Shown here piece after piece: positions 1 through 6,678 of a stretch of 14,801 bases of DNA (position 1 is its first letter; each line of letters opens with the position of its first letter). The position numbers and the translations under genes are program-made. The notes below the pieces were generated by a model that was not told where the DNA came from, did not search any database, and saw nothing but the letters and a program-made list of their open reading frames with translations. The stretch is taken from positions 1-14,801 of the forward strand of contig JBCCGI010000137.1 in the NCBI GenBank assembly GCA_039029355.1, given 5' to 3'. This DNA is from JBCCGI01 sp039029355 (GTDB lineage Bacteria > Planctomycetota > UBA1135 > GCA-002686595).

Positions 1-345
1 GCTAGACACGTCCGTTGGGCGGTGGAAGCGAACCGAGCGAGCGATTGGCCTTCTACACGATCTGAAGCCTGATTTTCTAGAGTTGCACCTGCCGGGTCCC
101 GCCTCGTGCGGAGCCCGCGGCCCGCGCGGAGTCCGCGAGCCACGCCCCTGCCAGCCGGCCGCCTGCCGCAGCCCGCGGGCGTGGCCCGCTCCCCCGGTCC
201 TCTCCGTCCTCCCCGGACGTGAGGCCCGGGTCGCTCGCTCCACGGCGCGCCCGCCGCCGGGAGCAGCGGCCGCGCCGTTCCGTCCCGCCGCCCCGCGGCA
301 CGCGGTCGCCGCTGAAGCGCCGCGCGCGAGGGCGTCGTACGGGGC
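1..345. other. No supportable gene; 3' flank of the sigma operon
   Basis: I see no convincing gene here. The first 90 bases or so are clearly less GC-rich than the rest, and bases 91-345 are very GC-rich. Two plus-strand frames are open from the left edge, one closing at a TGA at 70-72 and one running to about 349. Neither has the strong third-position GC bias of the real genes here, so at most one could be the tail of a gene outside the window. A GC-rich hairpin lies at 242-278. I looked for a tRNA on both strands in the first 100 bases and could not fold one. Confidence 0.5.
242..278 (-). terminator. Candidate terminator hairpin after the sigma operon
   Basis: ACGGCGCG at 242-249 is perfectly complementary to CGCGCCGT at 271-278. 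The inner GCCGC and GCGGC extend the stem across a three-base bulge. It lies about 70 bases past the stop of the secretin-N-domain gene, where a transcript would be expected to end. There is no T-tract on either side, so intrinsic termination is uncertain and the strand is assigned from context only. Confidence 0.3.
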
Positions 346-1365
346 CTAGTTCAGCGGCGCCAGCCGGACCACCAGGAACACCGGATCCGACCCGGCCGCG
401 CCGAGCACCGTGTACTCGCCGCCGCGGAACACCGTGCTGGTCGAGAACACCTGCCGCTTCGCGCCCTGGATCAGGCCGCCGCCCTGCTCCTGCAGGTACT
501 CCCGCTGGAGCGAGCACCGCTGCACCGTCAGGCTCGCCGTCGCGGCGTCGTAGGCGACCGGAACGAAGGAGAGCTCGAACTTGTCGGTTCCCTTTCCGTC
601 GATCCGCAGCGACAGCGTCCGCCCGATCGCGATCGAGGTCTGCAGCATCGAGAAGCCCGCGTTCTCCAGCGCGAACTGCGGGACCAGCTTGGCCATGTTG
701 TCGACCAGGTCCTTGGGCAGCCCGCTCGAGTCACCGCCGGCCTTGCCGCGCACCAGGTAGCAGGTCAGGAGCGCCTGGGGCTCGGGCTGATCGATCCGCA
801 CGAGCAGGTCGGTCATCGTCGCCAGGTTCTCTTCGGTATCGCGCAGCACGAGCAGGTTGCGCTCGCGCACCGCCGTGACGTTCCGCGTCCCGTTGCGCTC
901 CCCTCCCGGACTGATCGTCTCGTCGCGCCGCGTCAGCGGCTCCAGGGCCTGCACCGCCGCGTCGAGCGAGATGAACCGCGGCGCGTACTCACGCACGCTG
1001 TACTGCACGCGCGGAGCGACGGGGCTGACCGCCGACTGCTGATCCATCGTCTGCAGCGAGGCGAGAATCCGCGCCACCACCTTGGGCTCGTCATACACGA
1101 TCAGGCGGTCGCCCAAGGTGTTGAGGTTCAGCACCGGCGCCCCGTTCAGGCCCCCGCGCTCCTTCAGGTAGAACTCGCGTGCGACGGTCTCGCTCGCGAG
1201 CTGGTACAGCTCCCTGGCGTTGACGTGCCGCGGCGTGTAGCTCTTCAGCTCGATCGATTCCACGCTGAGTATGGGCGTCGATGCGCTCACCTCGTCGACC
1301 TGCGCCGACATCCCACCCGCCAGGACGGCGAGCACCAGTCCGACTCTTGCGATCCACCGATTCAT
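346..1365 (-). CDS. Exported protein with two secretin-type N-domains
   Basis: A 339-residue protein with a signal peptide: N-terminal MNR, a hydrophobic stretch to about residue 18, and likely cleavage after A21. Residues 36-110 and 119-195 each look like the small alpha/beta N-domains of type II/III secretins. The second ends in the family-typical pattern ERNLLVLRDTEENLATM followed by LLVRIDQP. The C-terminal part (196-339) is beta-rich and contains LPKDLVDNMAKLVPQF. The outer-membrane secretin barrel is not present, so it is not itself a channel; it could be a periplasmic partner or a stand-alone N-domain protein. The ATG overlaps the TGA of the upstream gene (ATGA) and has an AAGGAG ribosome site six bases upstream, inside that gene. 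This ties its translation to the membrane protein and the sigma factor. The N-domain assignment is recognition from sequence pattern; the function is not known. Confidence 0.72.
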   Translation of the reverse strand: MNRWIARVGLVLAVLAGGMSAQVDEVSASTPILSVESIELKSYTPRHVNARELYQLASETVAREFYLKERGGLNGAPVLNLNTLGDRLIVYDEPKVVARILASLQTMDQQSAVSPVAPRVQYSVREYAPRFISLDAAVQALEPLTRRDETISPGGERNGTRNVTAVRERNLLVLRDTEENLATMTDLLVRIDQPEPQALLTCYLVRGKAGGDSSGLPKDLVDNMAKLVPQFALENAGFSMLQTSIAIGRTLSLRIDGKGTDKFELSFVPVAYDAATASLTVQRCSLQREYLQEQGGGLIQGAKRQVFSTSTVFRGGEYTVLGAAGSDPVFLVVRLAPLN

Positions 1366-2075
1366 CGTTCGCTCCTTGCTTCTTCTGCCTTGGTTGCGTC
1401 CACAGCTTCGCCCGCACGGGCGTCCGACTCGGTGACCAGCACCAGCCGCACGTTGCCCGCACGCACCTCGATCCGACCCGCGTCCACGAAGGCGACCTCG
1501 GGGGCCTCGGGGTCGCTCTCCGGCCCGGCCGCCGTCGCGCCGGGTTCGGCGGCCTCACCGGGGCCGCGCGCCTCACCGGGGTCGCTCGCCTCACCGGGGT
1601 CGCGCGCCTCACCCGGGCCGCGCTCGACGCCGGGATCCCGCGCAGCGCCCGGGTCGCGCGTGTCCGCAGGATCTCCCGTCCCAGCGGGGTCGCTCGGTTC
1701 GGCCGTGCTCCCCGGCGAGCTCCCCTCGCTCCGCGCCACCTCGAAGCCCGGCGGGCCCCCGCCCGGACGGGCCAGCAGCGCGAGGGCGCCGAACAGCACG
1801 AGCACCGCGGCCGCGGCGGCGAGCGCCCTCCATCCGGCGGGCATCTCCGCCGAGGCCGATGCCGGCGCTGGCGTCGCGGTCGGTGTCGGCGTCGGCGACA
1901 TCGCGGTCGGGCTCCGCATCTCCGCCCCGGGGCCCAGCTCGGACCAAGCCGCCTGCAGCCACCCGACCGCGGCACGCGTCGCGTCGTCCTCGGCCTCCAG
2001 GTCGCCGCCGGTCTCCGCTGGCTCGAGTCGCTCCCACGCCGCGCGCAGGTCGTCGAGCGGATCACGCTCCGCCAT
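1362..2075 (-). CDS. Single-pass membrane protein, putative anti-sigma factor
   Basis: A 237-residue protein. Residues 1-50 form an acidic, Trp-containing cytoplasmic region beginning MAERDPLDDLRAAWERLEP. A Pro/Thr/Ala-rich linker (55-78) follows. One transmembrane helix lies at about 83-102. Next comes a low-complexity periplasmic stalk (115-190) with hexapeptide repeats of the form DPGEAR, then a small possible beta segment (193-216). It overlaps the end of the sigma-factor gene by 14 bp and the start of the next gene by 4 bp. Position, topology and length fit an anti-sigma factor, but the zinc-binding His-x3-Cys-x2-Cys motif of the common ZAS class is absent, so the assignment rests mainly on context. 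It may instead be a membrane tether for the exported product of the next gene. Confidence 0.65.
   Translation of the reverse strand: MAERDPLDDLRAAWERLEPAETGGDLEAEDDATRAAVGWLQAAWSELGPGAEMRSPTAMSPTPTPTATPAPASASAEMPAGWRALAAAAAVLVLFGALALLARPGGGPPGFEVARSEGSSPGSTAEPSDPAGTGDPADTRDPGAARDPGVERGPGEARDPGEASDPGEARGPGEAAEPGATAAGPESDPEAPEVAFVDAGRIEVRAGNVRLVLVTESDARAGEAVDATKAEEARSER
1553..1660. repeat. 18-bp in-frame tandem repeat
   Basis: Four near-identical 18-bp units occupy 1553-1624 (consensus CCTCACCGGGGTCGCGCG). They decay through two more recognisable units to 1660. Eighteen bases keep the frame and encode the hexapeptide DPGEAR and variants in the periplasmic stalk of the putative anti-sigma factor. 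Copy number is likely to vary between strains. Confidence 0.85.
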
Positions 2076-2664
2076 GTCCGCCTCCCACCGTGTCGGGCAG
2101 CCGCGGCGCGAGCAGCTCGCGCAGGCGGCGCCGGGCCAGGGTCAAGAGCGAGCGCACCGTGCTGGGCCCGACGCCAAGCGCCTCGGCCGCCTCGGCCGTA
2201 TCCAGGCCTTCGAGGTCGCGCAGCACGAACGCCTCGCGCTCACGCGGAGGCAAGCCGGCGAGCGCGCCCGACACGAGCGCACGCAGCTCGGCCGACTCCA
2301 CCACGCTCGCGGGGTCGGGCAGCACCTGGCGGCTCGCCAGCTCGGCCCGGGCGTCCTCCGCCCGCGCCCGCGCATCCCGCCTCCGGCGCCGGTCACGGCA
2401 AAGGTTCAGCACGAGCGCGTTGCGCCACGTGCGCCAGGGGCGCGCGCCGTCAAAGCGATCCAGCCGGTCGAGGAGGTGGAGCATGGCGTCCTGGGCGACG
2501 TCCTCGGCCTCGTTCGCATCCGCCAGGAAGCCGGCGCACAGCCGGAACACCGCCGGATGCTCACGCCGAAACCAGCGGTCCACCGCTTCGGGTTCCCCCA
2601 GTGCAGCGCGGCGCAGGAGCTCGGCCCCCCCGCCGCCGTCGGATTTCGGCGCGGCCTCGGTCAT
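2062..2664 (-). CDS. RNA polymerase ECF-family sigma factor
   Basis: A 200-residue sigma-70 family protein with only regions 2 and 4. Region 2 spans about 24-97, with the -10-reading segment NEAEDVAQDAMLHLLDRL and then FDGARPWRTWRNALVLNLCR. Region 4 spans about 126-185: LPPREREAFVLRDLEGLDTA, then the helix-turn-helix EAAEALGVGPSTVRSLLTLA. It would direct RNA polymerase to a small regulon. The start is an ATG with no clear Shine-Dalgarno sequence. It begins 26 bases after the solute-binding lipoprotein gene and overlaps the next gene by 14 bp. The N-terminal 10-14 residues are a Gly-rich extension. ECF subgroup and target promoter cannot be read from the window. Confidence 0.93.
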   Translation of the reverse strand: MTEAAPKSDGGGGAELLRRAALGEPEAVDRWFRREHPAVFRLCAGFLADANEAEDVAQDAMLHLLDRLDRFDGARPWRTWRNALVLNLCRDRRRRRDARARAEDARAELASRQVLPDPASVVESAELRALVSGALAGLPPREREAFVLRDLEGLDTAEAAEALGVGPSTVRSLLTLARRRLRELLAPRLPDTVGGGHGGA

Positions 2665-2690
2665 CGCGTCGGGGGAGGTACGCGCGCCGC

Positions 2691-3458
2691 CTAGGGGGCG
2701 CTGAAGGGATTCCCGGACTCGTCCAGGCAGCGCCTCCAGAGCTCATCCAGGCGACCGCTCGCGTCCCAGCGCGCCAGCACCCGGTCCAGCGCCCGGACGA
2801 GGTCCACGCGCCCCGGAGCCACCGCCAGCACGTAGTCCTCGGCCCCCAGGGCGAAGGGCAGCACCGTGAGGCCCGGCCGCTCGGCCCACAGGTCCGCATC
2901 GGGCCCGTCGACGGCCACCGCCACCGCGCGGCCGCTCTCCAGCGCCTCGACCGGGGACTCGCCCTTGCCCAGCGGCACGGCCTGCGCGGCGGGCAAGCCG
3001 CTCCGCACGGCGTCCTCGGCGGTCGTGCCCGCCGCGAAGCCGACCGGCCGCCCGTCGAGCGCCGCGGGTGCCCCGGACCGCTCCCCCTCGGGCCCCGCCA
3101 GAGCCAAAAGGGCGATCCGCGTACGGAAGTAGGGACGCGACAGCAGCATCCGCTCCGCCCGTTCGGGAGTGGCCCCCAGCGTGGCGCAGGCCAGGTCCAC
3201 GGCGCCCGCCTCGACCGCCGGCAGCAGCTCGACAAAGGGCAGCCGGCGCCAGACCAGCGGCCGCCCAAGCTCAGCGGCCAGGTCGTGCATCAGGTCGACC
3301 TCAAAGCCGACCGGCGCGCCCGAGTCGTCCACGGACGCGAACGGCGGATGATCCAGGTCCGACGCGCAAACCAGCGGCCGGGGAGAGCCCGACGTCCCCA
3401 GCGGAGCACAGGCGACACAGAGCAAGAGCAGGAGGACGAGAGCGAGAAGGCGTTCCAC
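2691..3458 (-). CDS. Family-3 solute-binding lipoprotein (amino-acid type)
   Basis: A periplasmic binding protein of the SBP_bac_3 family, the receptor component of polar amino-acid ABC importers. From the chosen GTG it is 255 residues. A leucine-rich signal runs into a lipobox-like CVAC, with lipidation expected at Cys17. Family marks are HPPFASVDDSGAPVGFEVDL near the start, ATPERAERMLLSRPYF (its Arg is the one that usually holds the ligand carboxylate), GFAAGTTAEDA, and AVAVDGPDADL. It ends with the usual helical segment. An in-frame GTG at 3500 would give 269 residues. I prefer 3458 because it yields a lipoprotein signal of normal length; neither start has a clear ribosome site. No permease or ATPase gene is nearby. 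Twenty-six bases separate it from the sigma-factor gene, suggesting a sensing role, but that is inference. Confidence 0.85.
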   Translation of the reverse strand: MERLLALVLLLLLCVACAPLGTSGSPRPLVCASDLDHPPFASVDDSGAPVGFEVDLMHDLAAELGRPLVWRRLPFVELLPAVEAGAVDLACATLGATPERAERMLLSRPYFRTRIALLALAGPEGERSGAPAALDGRPVGFAAGTTAEDAVRSGLPAAQAVPLGKGESPVEALESGRAVAVAVDGPDADLWAERPGLTVLPFALGAEDYVLAVAPGRVDLVRALDRVLARWDASGRLDELWRRCLDESGNPFSAP

Positions 3459-3547
3459 GGGCCTATGGTAGCGCGCCAAGCGCCCCTCTCCCGGGAGCAC
3501 GTCAAACGGCGCGAATGCTCGGGGGGCCTGCGGCGTAGAGCCCCTCC

Positions 3548-3835
3548 ATGGAGCCCGAGACCCCCGACACCCCCCAAGAGCTCCCGTTCGGCGCCCGCTT
3601 CCTCGCGCGCTACGCCGAGATCAGCGGCGCGCGCGGCCCGTTCCGCTACGCCACCGTCCAGGCCCTCAAGCAGGCCGACCGGGAGGAGTTCCTCGCCCAC
3701 CTGCGCCAGGTCGACCCGTTCCTCTCATACGCGGCGATCCTGCGCATCCGGCGCGAGGCGCCCGAGCGGCTCGCCGAGGAGCTCCATCAGCAGCAGCAGC
3801 TGGCGCAGGTCGCGCTGCTCGCTGCCCTGCTCTAG
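3548..3835 (+). CDS. Small protein of unknown function, 95 residues
   Basis: I do not recognise this family. The protein begins MEPETPDTPQELPFGARFLA, continues through a charged, probably helical middle (ADREEFLAHLRQVDPFLSYA), and ends with a helical stretch containing QQQQ and a hydrophobic LAQVALLAALL tail. It has no signal peptide. The codon pattern (strong G/C third positions, acceptable amino-acid mix) supports a real gene more than a chance frame. No good Shine-Dalgarno sequence precedes the ATG. It diverges from the solute-binding lipoprotein gene and converges on the gene ending at 3880. Confidence 0.62.
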   Translation: MEPETPDTPQELPFGARFLARYAEISGARGPFRYATVQALKQADREEFLAHLRQVDPFLSYAAILRIRREAPERLAEELHQQQQLAQVALLAALL

Positions 3836-3867
3836 CGCGCCTCTCGGACTCGCCTCGCCGAGCGCGC
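3835..3867. terminator. Bulged GC hairpin between convergent genes
   Basis: GCGCG (3835-3839) plus CTCGG (3843-3847) pair with CCGAG (3858-3862) plus CGCGC (3863-3867), leaving a three-base bulge and a ten-base loop. It occupies most of the 44-bp gap between two facing stop codons, where a two-way terminator is expected. No T-tract is present on either strand. Confidence 0.35.
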
Positions 3868-3879
3868 CCCCGCCCCAGC

Positions 3880-4395
3880 TCAGCGGTGAAGCGCGAGCCC
3901 GCGGTGGCGGAAAAACGACGAGACCGCCGGCTCAACGCGGTCCGAGGTGAGCAGCTGCTCCTGCTCCTCGCCCGGGCCGTAGGAGCGGATCTGGAGGCAC
4001 TCGTAGCAGATCACGAGGTCCACCACGCGCCCGGCGCGCTCGATGCGGAGCCCGTGGCGCGGGTTGAAGCAGAGCGCCGCCATCCCCTCGCTGGCGTTGA
4101 TGCCCTCGCGCACAAGCTGCATCAGCTGAGCCACCGCCTCGGCCTCGTCCTCGCGCTGGCGGCCCAGGATCCCGTAGTCGTGGAAGCTCTCCAGCGGCCC
4201 CTCGATGCCCTCGGGCAGCGGAGCGCCGGGGCTGAGCTCGGGGTACGGGAGCAGGGCCAGGAGCTCGACCGAGTCCGGCGCCTCCATCACGCTGCGCGCC
4301 GTGAGCGGCACTTCCTCCTCCCAGCGGTTGCCGCAGCCCCACGTCCCGGCACAGCCCAAAACCAGCGCGAGCGGCAGGAAACGACCCGGTTTCAT
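3880..4395 (-). CDS. Lipoprotein with CFNPRHG and CYEC motifs, unknown role
   Basis: A 171-residue protein starting MKPGRFLPLALVLGC, a short lipoprotein signal with Cys15 as the likely lipidation site (VLGC). The mature part holds FHDYGILGRQ (71-80), the motif CFNPRHG (109-115), and VDLVICYECLQIRSY (125-139) with a C-x-x-C pair at 130-133. The three cysteines and the His suggest metal binding or a disulfide. I recognise the combination as a recurring but unnamed bacterial family. The true start is the ATG at 4393-4395. The same frame stays open far upstream, antisense to the helicase gene, but only the part from 3880 to 4395 has the look of a protein. It is divergent from the helicase gene, with 90 bp between them. 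Confidence 0.78.
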   Translation of the reverse strand: MKPGRFLPLALVLGCAGTWGCGNRWEEEVPLTARSVMEAPDSVELLALLPYPELSPGAPLPEGIEGPLESFHDYGILGRQREDEAEAVAQLMQLVREGINASEGMAALCFNPRHGLRIERAGRVVDLVICYECLQIRSYGPGEEQEQLLTSDRVEPAVSSFFRHRGLALHR

Positions 4396-4402
4396 GCCCT
4401 TG

Positions 4403-4408
4403 AGTTTA
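4403..4408 (-). promoter_or_regulatory. Possible -10 element close to the start codon
   Basis: On the minus strand TAAACT sits seven bases upstream of the lipoprotein ATG. If it works as a -10 box, the transcript would start at or next to the start codon and be nearly leaderless. An AAGGG at 4397-4401 could instead serve as a short ribosome site. No good -35 box is seen, because a GC palindrome fills the spacer. Confidence 0.25.
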
Positions 4409-4410
4409 GG

Positions 4411-4427
4411 AGGGCGGCCGCCGCCCT
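4411..4427. promoter_or_regulatory. 17-bp palindrome in a divergent promoter region
   Basis: AGGGCGGC and GCCGCCCT are exact reverse complements around a single central C. The site lies in the 90-bp region between the divergent lipoprotein and helicase genes, next to the only AT-containing stretch there. It could be an operator. In DNA this GC-rich, chance palindromes are not rare. Confidence 0.3.
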
Positions 4428-4472
4428 TGGACCCGAAGCCTCCAGTTCCTAGGCTCTTGCCTCCTTTTACCC

Positions 4473-4480
4473 AGGGAGGA
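4473..4480 (+). promoter_or_regulatory. Strong ribosome site that fixes a TTG start
   Basis: AGGGAGGA lies five bases before the TTG at 4486. It is among the best Shine-Dalgarno matches in the window and is the reason for starting the helicase at a TTG. The first internal ATG (M59) lies only just upstream of the PTPIQ motif and would remove the aromatic-containing segment before it. Confidence 0.7.
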
Positions 4481-4485
4481 CCCGT

Positions 4486-6579
4486 TTGTCCCCAGCCCCC
4501 AGCCGCCGTCGCGGCGGCCGCGGCAACCGCAGCCGCCGGAAGACCTCTTCCAGCAGCCAACCTGCCCCCCGCGACCTCCAACCGATCCTCGAACCGCCGG
4601 ACGTCCAGAGCTTCGATGCCTGGAACCTCGATCCCGGCGTGCTCCAGGGGATCAAGAACATGGACATCGAGGTGCCCACCCCGATCCAGGCGCTCTCGGT
4701 CCAGCCCATCCTCGAGGGCCGCGACCTGATCGCCAAGGCGGAGACGGGGACGGGCAAGACCCTCGCCTTCGGCGCTCCGATGATGTCGCGCGTCGACAAC
4801 GAGCGCGTGTCGGTGATGTCCCTCGTCCTCTGCCCTACCCGCGAGCTGGCCCAGCAGGTCGCCGGTGTATTGTCGGCGCTCGGCGCGCCGCGTCGCCTCT
4901 CGGTGGCACTCCTGGTGGGCGGCGACCCGATCCACCCCCAGGTCGACTCCCTTCGTCAAGGCGCCCAGGTCGTCGTCGGTACGCCGGGTCGCGTGCTCGA
5001 CCTGTACCAGCAGCGCTTCCTGTCGTTCCCCTGGACCGAGTACGCCGTCCTCGACGAAGCCGACAAGATGTTCGAGATCGGCTTCCTCGACGACATCAAG
5101 AAGATCCTCTCGCTCCTGCCCGAGGAGCGGCAGACGCTGCTGTTCTCGGCCACCTACCCCAAGGAGGTCCTGGGGCTCGCGCGCGAATTCACCAAGGATC
5201 CCGTCGAGGTGGCGACCGCCCGCGGTCTCGCCACGGTCGACTCGATCGAGCAGCGCTACCTGCGCTTCACCGAGGACGACCGCCCGCTGGCGCTGATCCG
5301 ATTGATCGAGAACAGCGGGCCGGACGACGTGTTCCTGGTCTTCTGCGAGCGGCGCACCGACGTCGATCGTCTGTTGCGGCGGCTCGAGCGCGAACCCTTC
5401 TCGGTGAAGGCCCTGCACGGTGGCTACGACCAGGCCTCGCGCTTCCGCGTGATGTCGGCCTTCCGTTCGGCCGACGTGAAGGCACTGCTCGCGACCGACG
5501 TGGCCGCCCGCGGTCTGGACGTGGAGCATGTGACGCACGTGGTGAACTACTCGGTGCCGCGCGAGGTGGAGTCGTACACCCACCGCATCGGACGCACCGG
5601 GCGCGCGGGACGCTCGGGGCAGGCGATCACGTTCGTCGCCCCGATCGACCGGCGCAAGTGGGAGTCGCACCTGCGGCAGCTGGCCTGGGATGTGCCCGAG
5701 ATGGAGTTTCCCGGGCGCGCGTCGCAACGGCGCTCGCCCGAGCGCGAGCGTCCGTCCTCGCGGGACCGCGATCGAGGCCGCGATCGCGACGAAGGCACGG
5801 AGCGCGTCGCGCGGCGCCGGAGCCGCAGCACCGAGGACGACCGCGGTGCACCGCGGCGCGGCGAGCGTGCCCGGACCGACCGCGGCGAAGCCCGACGGGA
5901 ACGCGGGGATCGATCGGAGCGGGGTCGGACCCGCGACCGAGATCGGGATCGCGACCGGACGCCGGAAAGGGATCGCGCTGAGGCCGACACGCGCGGCCGA
6001 GGCGATCGCGACGGCCGTCGCCGGGACGAAGAGCGAGAGCAGGCGCGCGACCGCGATCGAGACCGAGACCGGGAAGAGCCCCGGCGCGCCCGTTCGCGTG
6101 GCGCGCAGCGCGAGCGAGAGACCGGCGAGGAGCGCCGGCCGCCGCGCCGTCGTTCGCGCGGTGAGGAGCGCGACACCGAGCGCACGCCCCGGCGCGACGA
6201 AGAGCGTCGCGGCGAGCGGTCCGAGCGGCGCCCGGCCTCCCGCCGCGACGAGGAGCGTGGGGCCGAGCGGGACGAGCGGGACGAGCGCGGCTCGGAGTCC
6301 CGTCGCCCGCGTCGCCGCAGGGTGGACGAGGACGAGCGGCCGCGCTCGGACGAACGCCAGGAGCGTCCCGACGACCGGGGCGAGGCGCGCGAGCGCCCGC
6401 GCCGCCGTCGGGCGACGGAGGAACGTTCTTCCGGACACGCGGAGGCCGACGACCGCCGCCGCGCCCCGGATCGCGAAGAAGAGCGTCCGTTCGGGGCGGA
6501 AGCCGAGGCCGACGAGGCTCCGGCCCGCCGCCGGCGTCGCGGGGGCCGAGGCCGCCGCGGCGGGCGTTCGGACTCCTAG
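4486..6579 (+). CDS. DEAD-box RNA helicase with long Arg-rich tail
   Basis: A 697-residue ATP-dependent RNA helicase. Core motifs in order: PTPIQ (64-68), AETGTGKT (motif I, 85-92), PTRELAQQ (117-124), TPGRVLD (166-172), DEAD (190-193), SAT (221-223), VFCERR (285-290), ATDVAARGLD (336-345), and HRIGRTGR (366-373). All are intact, so it should be active. A short basic N-terminus (RRRGGRGNRSRRK) precedes the core. Residues from about 411 to 697 form a disordered tail dominated by Arg with Asp/Glu (RDRDRGRDRDEG-like), ending in an RGG-rich stretch (RRRRGGRGRRGG). No DbpA-type RNA-binding domain is seen; the tail probably takes that part. Family members act in ribosome assembly and RNA decay. The start is TTG, chosen from the ribosome site at 4473-4480. 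The tail is much longer than in most bacterial relatives. Confidence 0.95.
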   Translation: MSPAPSRRRGGRGNRSRRKTSSSSQPAPRDLQPILEPPDVQSFDAWNLDPGVLQGIKNMDIEVPTPIQALSVQPILEGRDLIAKAETGTGKTLAFGAPMMSRVDNERVSVMSLVLCPTRELAQQVAGVLSALGAPRRLSVALLVGGDPIHPQVDSLRQGAQVVVGTPGRVLDLYQQRFLSFPWTEYAVLDEADKMFEIGFLDDIKKILSLLPEERQTLLFSATYPKEVLGLAREFTKDPVEVATARGLATVDSIEQRYLRFTEDDRPLALIRLIENSGPDDVFLVFCERRTDVDRLLRRLEREPFSVKALHGGYDQASRFRVMSAFRSADVKALLATDVAARGLDVEHVTHVVNYSVPREVESYTHRIGRTGRAGRSGQAITFVAPIDRRKWESHLRQLAWDVPEMEFPGRASQRRSPERERPSSRDRDRGRDRDEGTERVARRRSRSTEDDRGAPRRGERARTDRGEARRERGDRSERGRTRDRDRDRDRTPERDRAEADTRGRGDRDGRRRDEEREQARDRDRDRDREEPRRARSRGAQRERETGEERRPPRRRSRGEERDTERTPRRDEERRGERSERRPASRRDEERGAERDERDERGSESRRPRRRRVDEDERPRSDERQERPDDRGEARERPRRRRATEERSSGHAEADDRRRAPDREEERPFGAEAEADEAPARRRRRGGRGRRGGRSDS
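5716..6579 (+). repeat. Low-complexity Arg/Asp/Glu coding tract
   Basis: This stretch encodes the helicase tail and is built from short CGCGAC-, CGAGAC- and GAGCGC-like words, giving degenerate RD, RE, ER and RR dipeptides and block repeats such as RRDEERRGER and RRDEERGAER. Because it has few AT bases, several other frames are open across it; I take those as by-products. Confidence 0.75.
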
Positions 6580-6605
6580 CGCCCTTGGACCCGGCGTGCG
6601 GTCCC

Positions 6606-6627
6606 AAAAACGGGCCCGCCGCCGGGC
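6606..6627 (-). terminator. Hairpin plus T5 on the minus strand
   Basis: GCCCG (6614-6618) pairs with CGGGC (6623-6627) around a four-base loop. Read on the minus strand, the hairpin is followed after three bases by TTTTT. It is the only hairpin in the window with a T-tract. Its polarity would stop minus-strand transcripts that run past the cyclo-ligase stop at 7250 before they reach the helicase gene. The stem is short, so the call is tentative. Confidence 0.35.
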
Positions 6628-6636
6628 GACCTCAAG

Positions 6637-6651
6637 CCGCGGGCCCCGCGG
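6637..6651 (+). terminator. Candidate hairpin downstream of the helicase gene
   Basis: CCGCGG at 6637-6642 is repeated at 6646-6651 with a three-base spacer, and the word is self-complementary, so it can fold as a six-pair stem. It lies about 60 bases past the helicase stop. No T-tract follows, so termination is only possible, not shown. Confidence 0.22.
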
Positions 6652-6678
6652 GCCGATAGCCCAGCGCGAGGTTCCTCG

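Noticed and set aside
1..60. A GGTTCG-like word on the minus strand suggesting a tRNA T-arm
   Set aside because: The flanking bases do not pair into a T-stem and no acceptor or anticodon arm could be drawn.
1281..3950. Very long plus-strand open frame
   Set aside because: It lies antisense to the sigma factor, membrane protein and solute-binding genes, which have strong family features. The product is Arg/Pro/Ala-rich with no domain.
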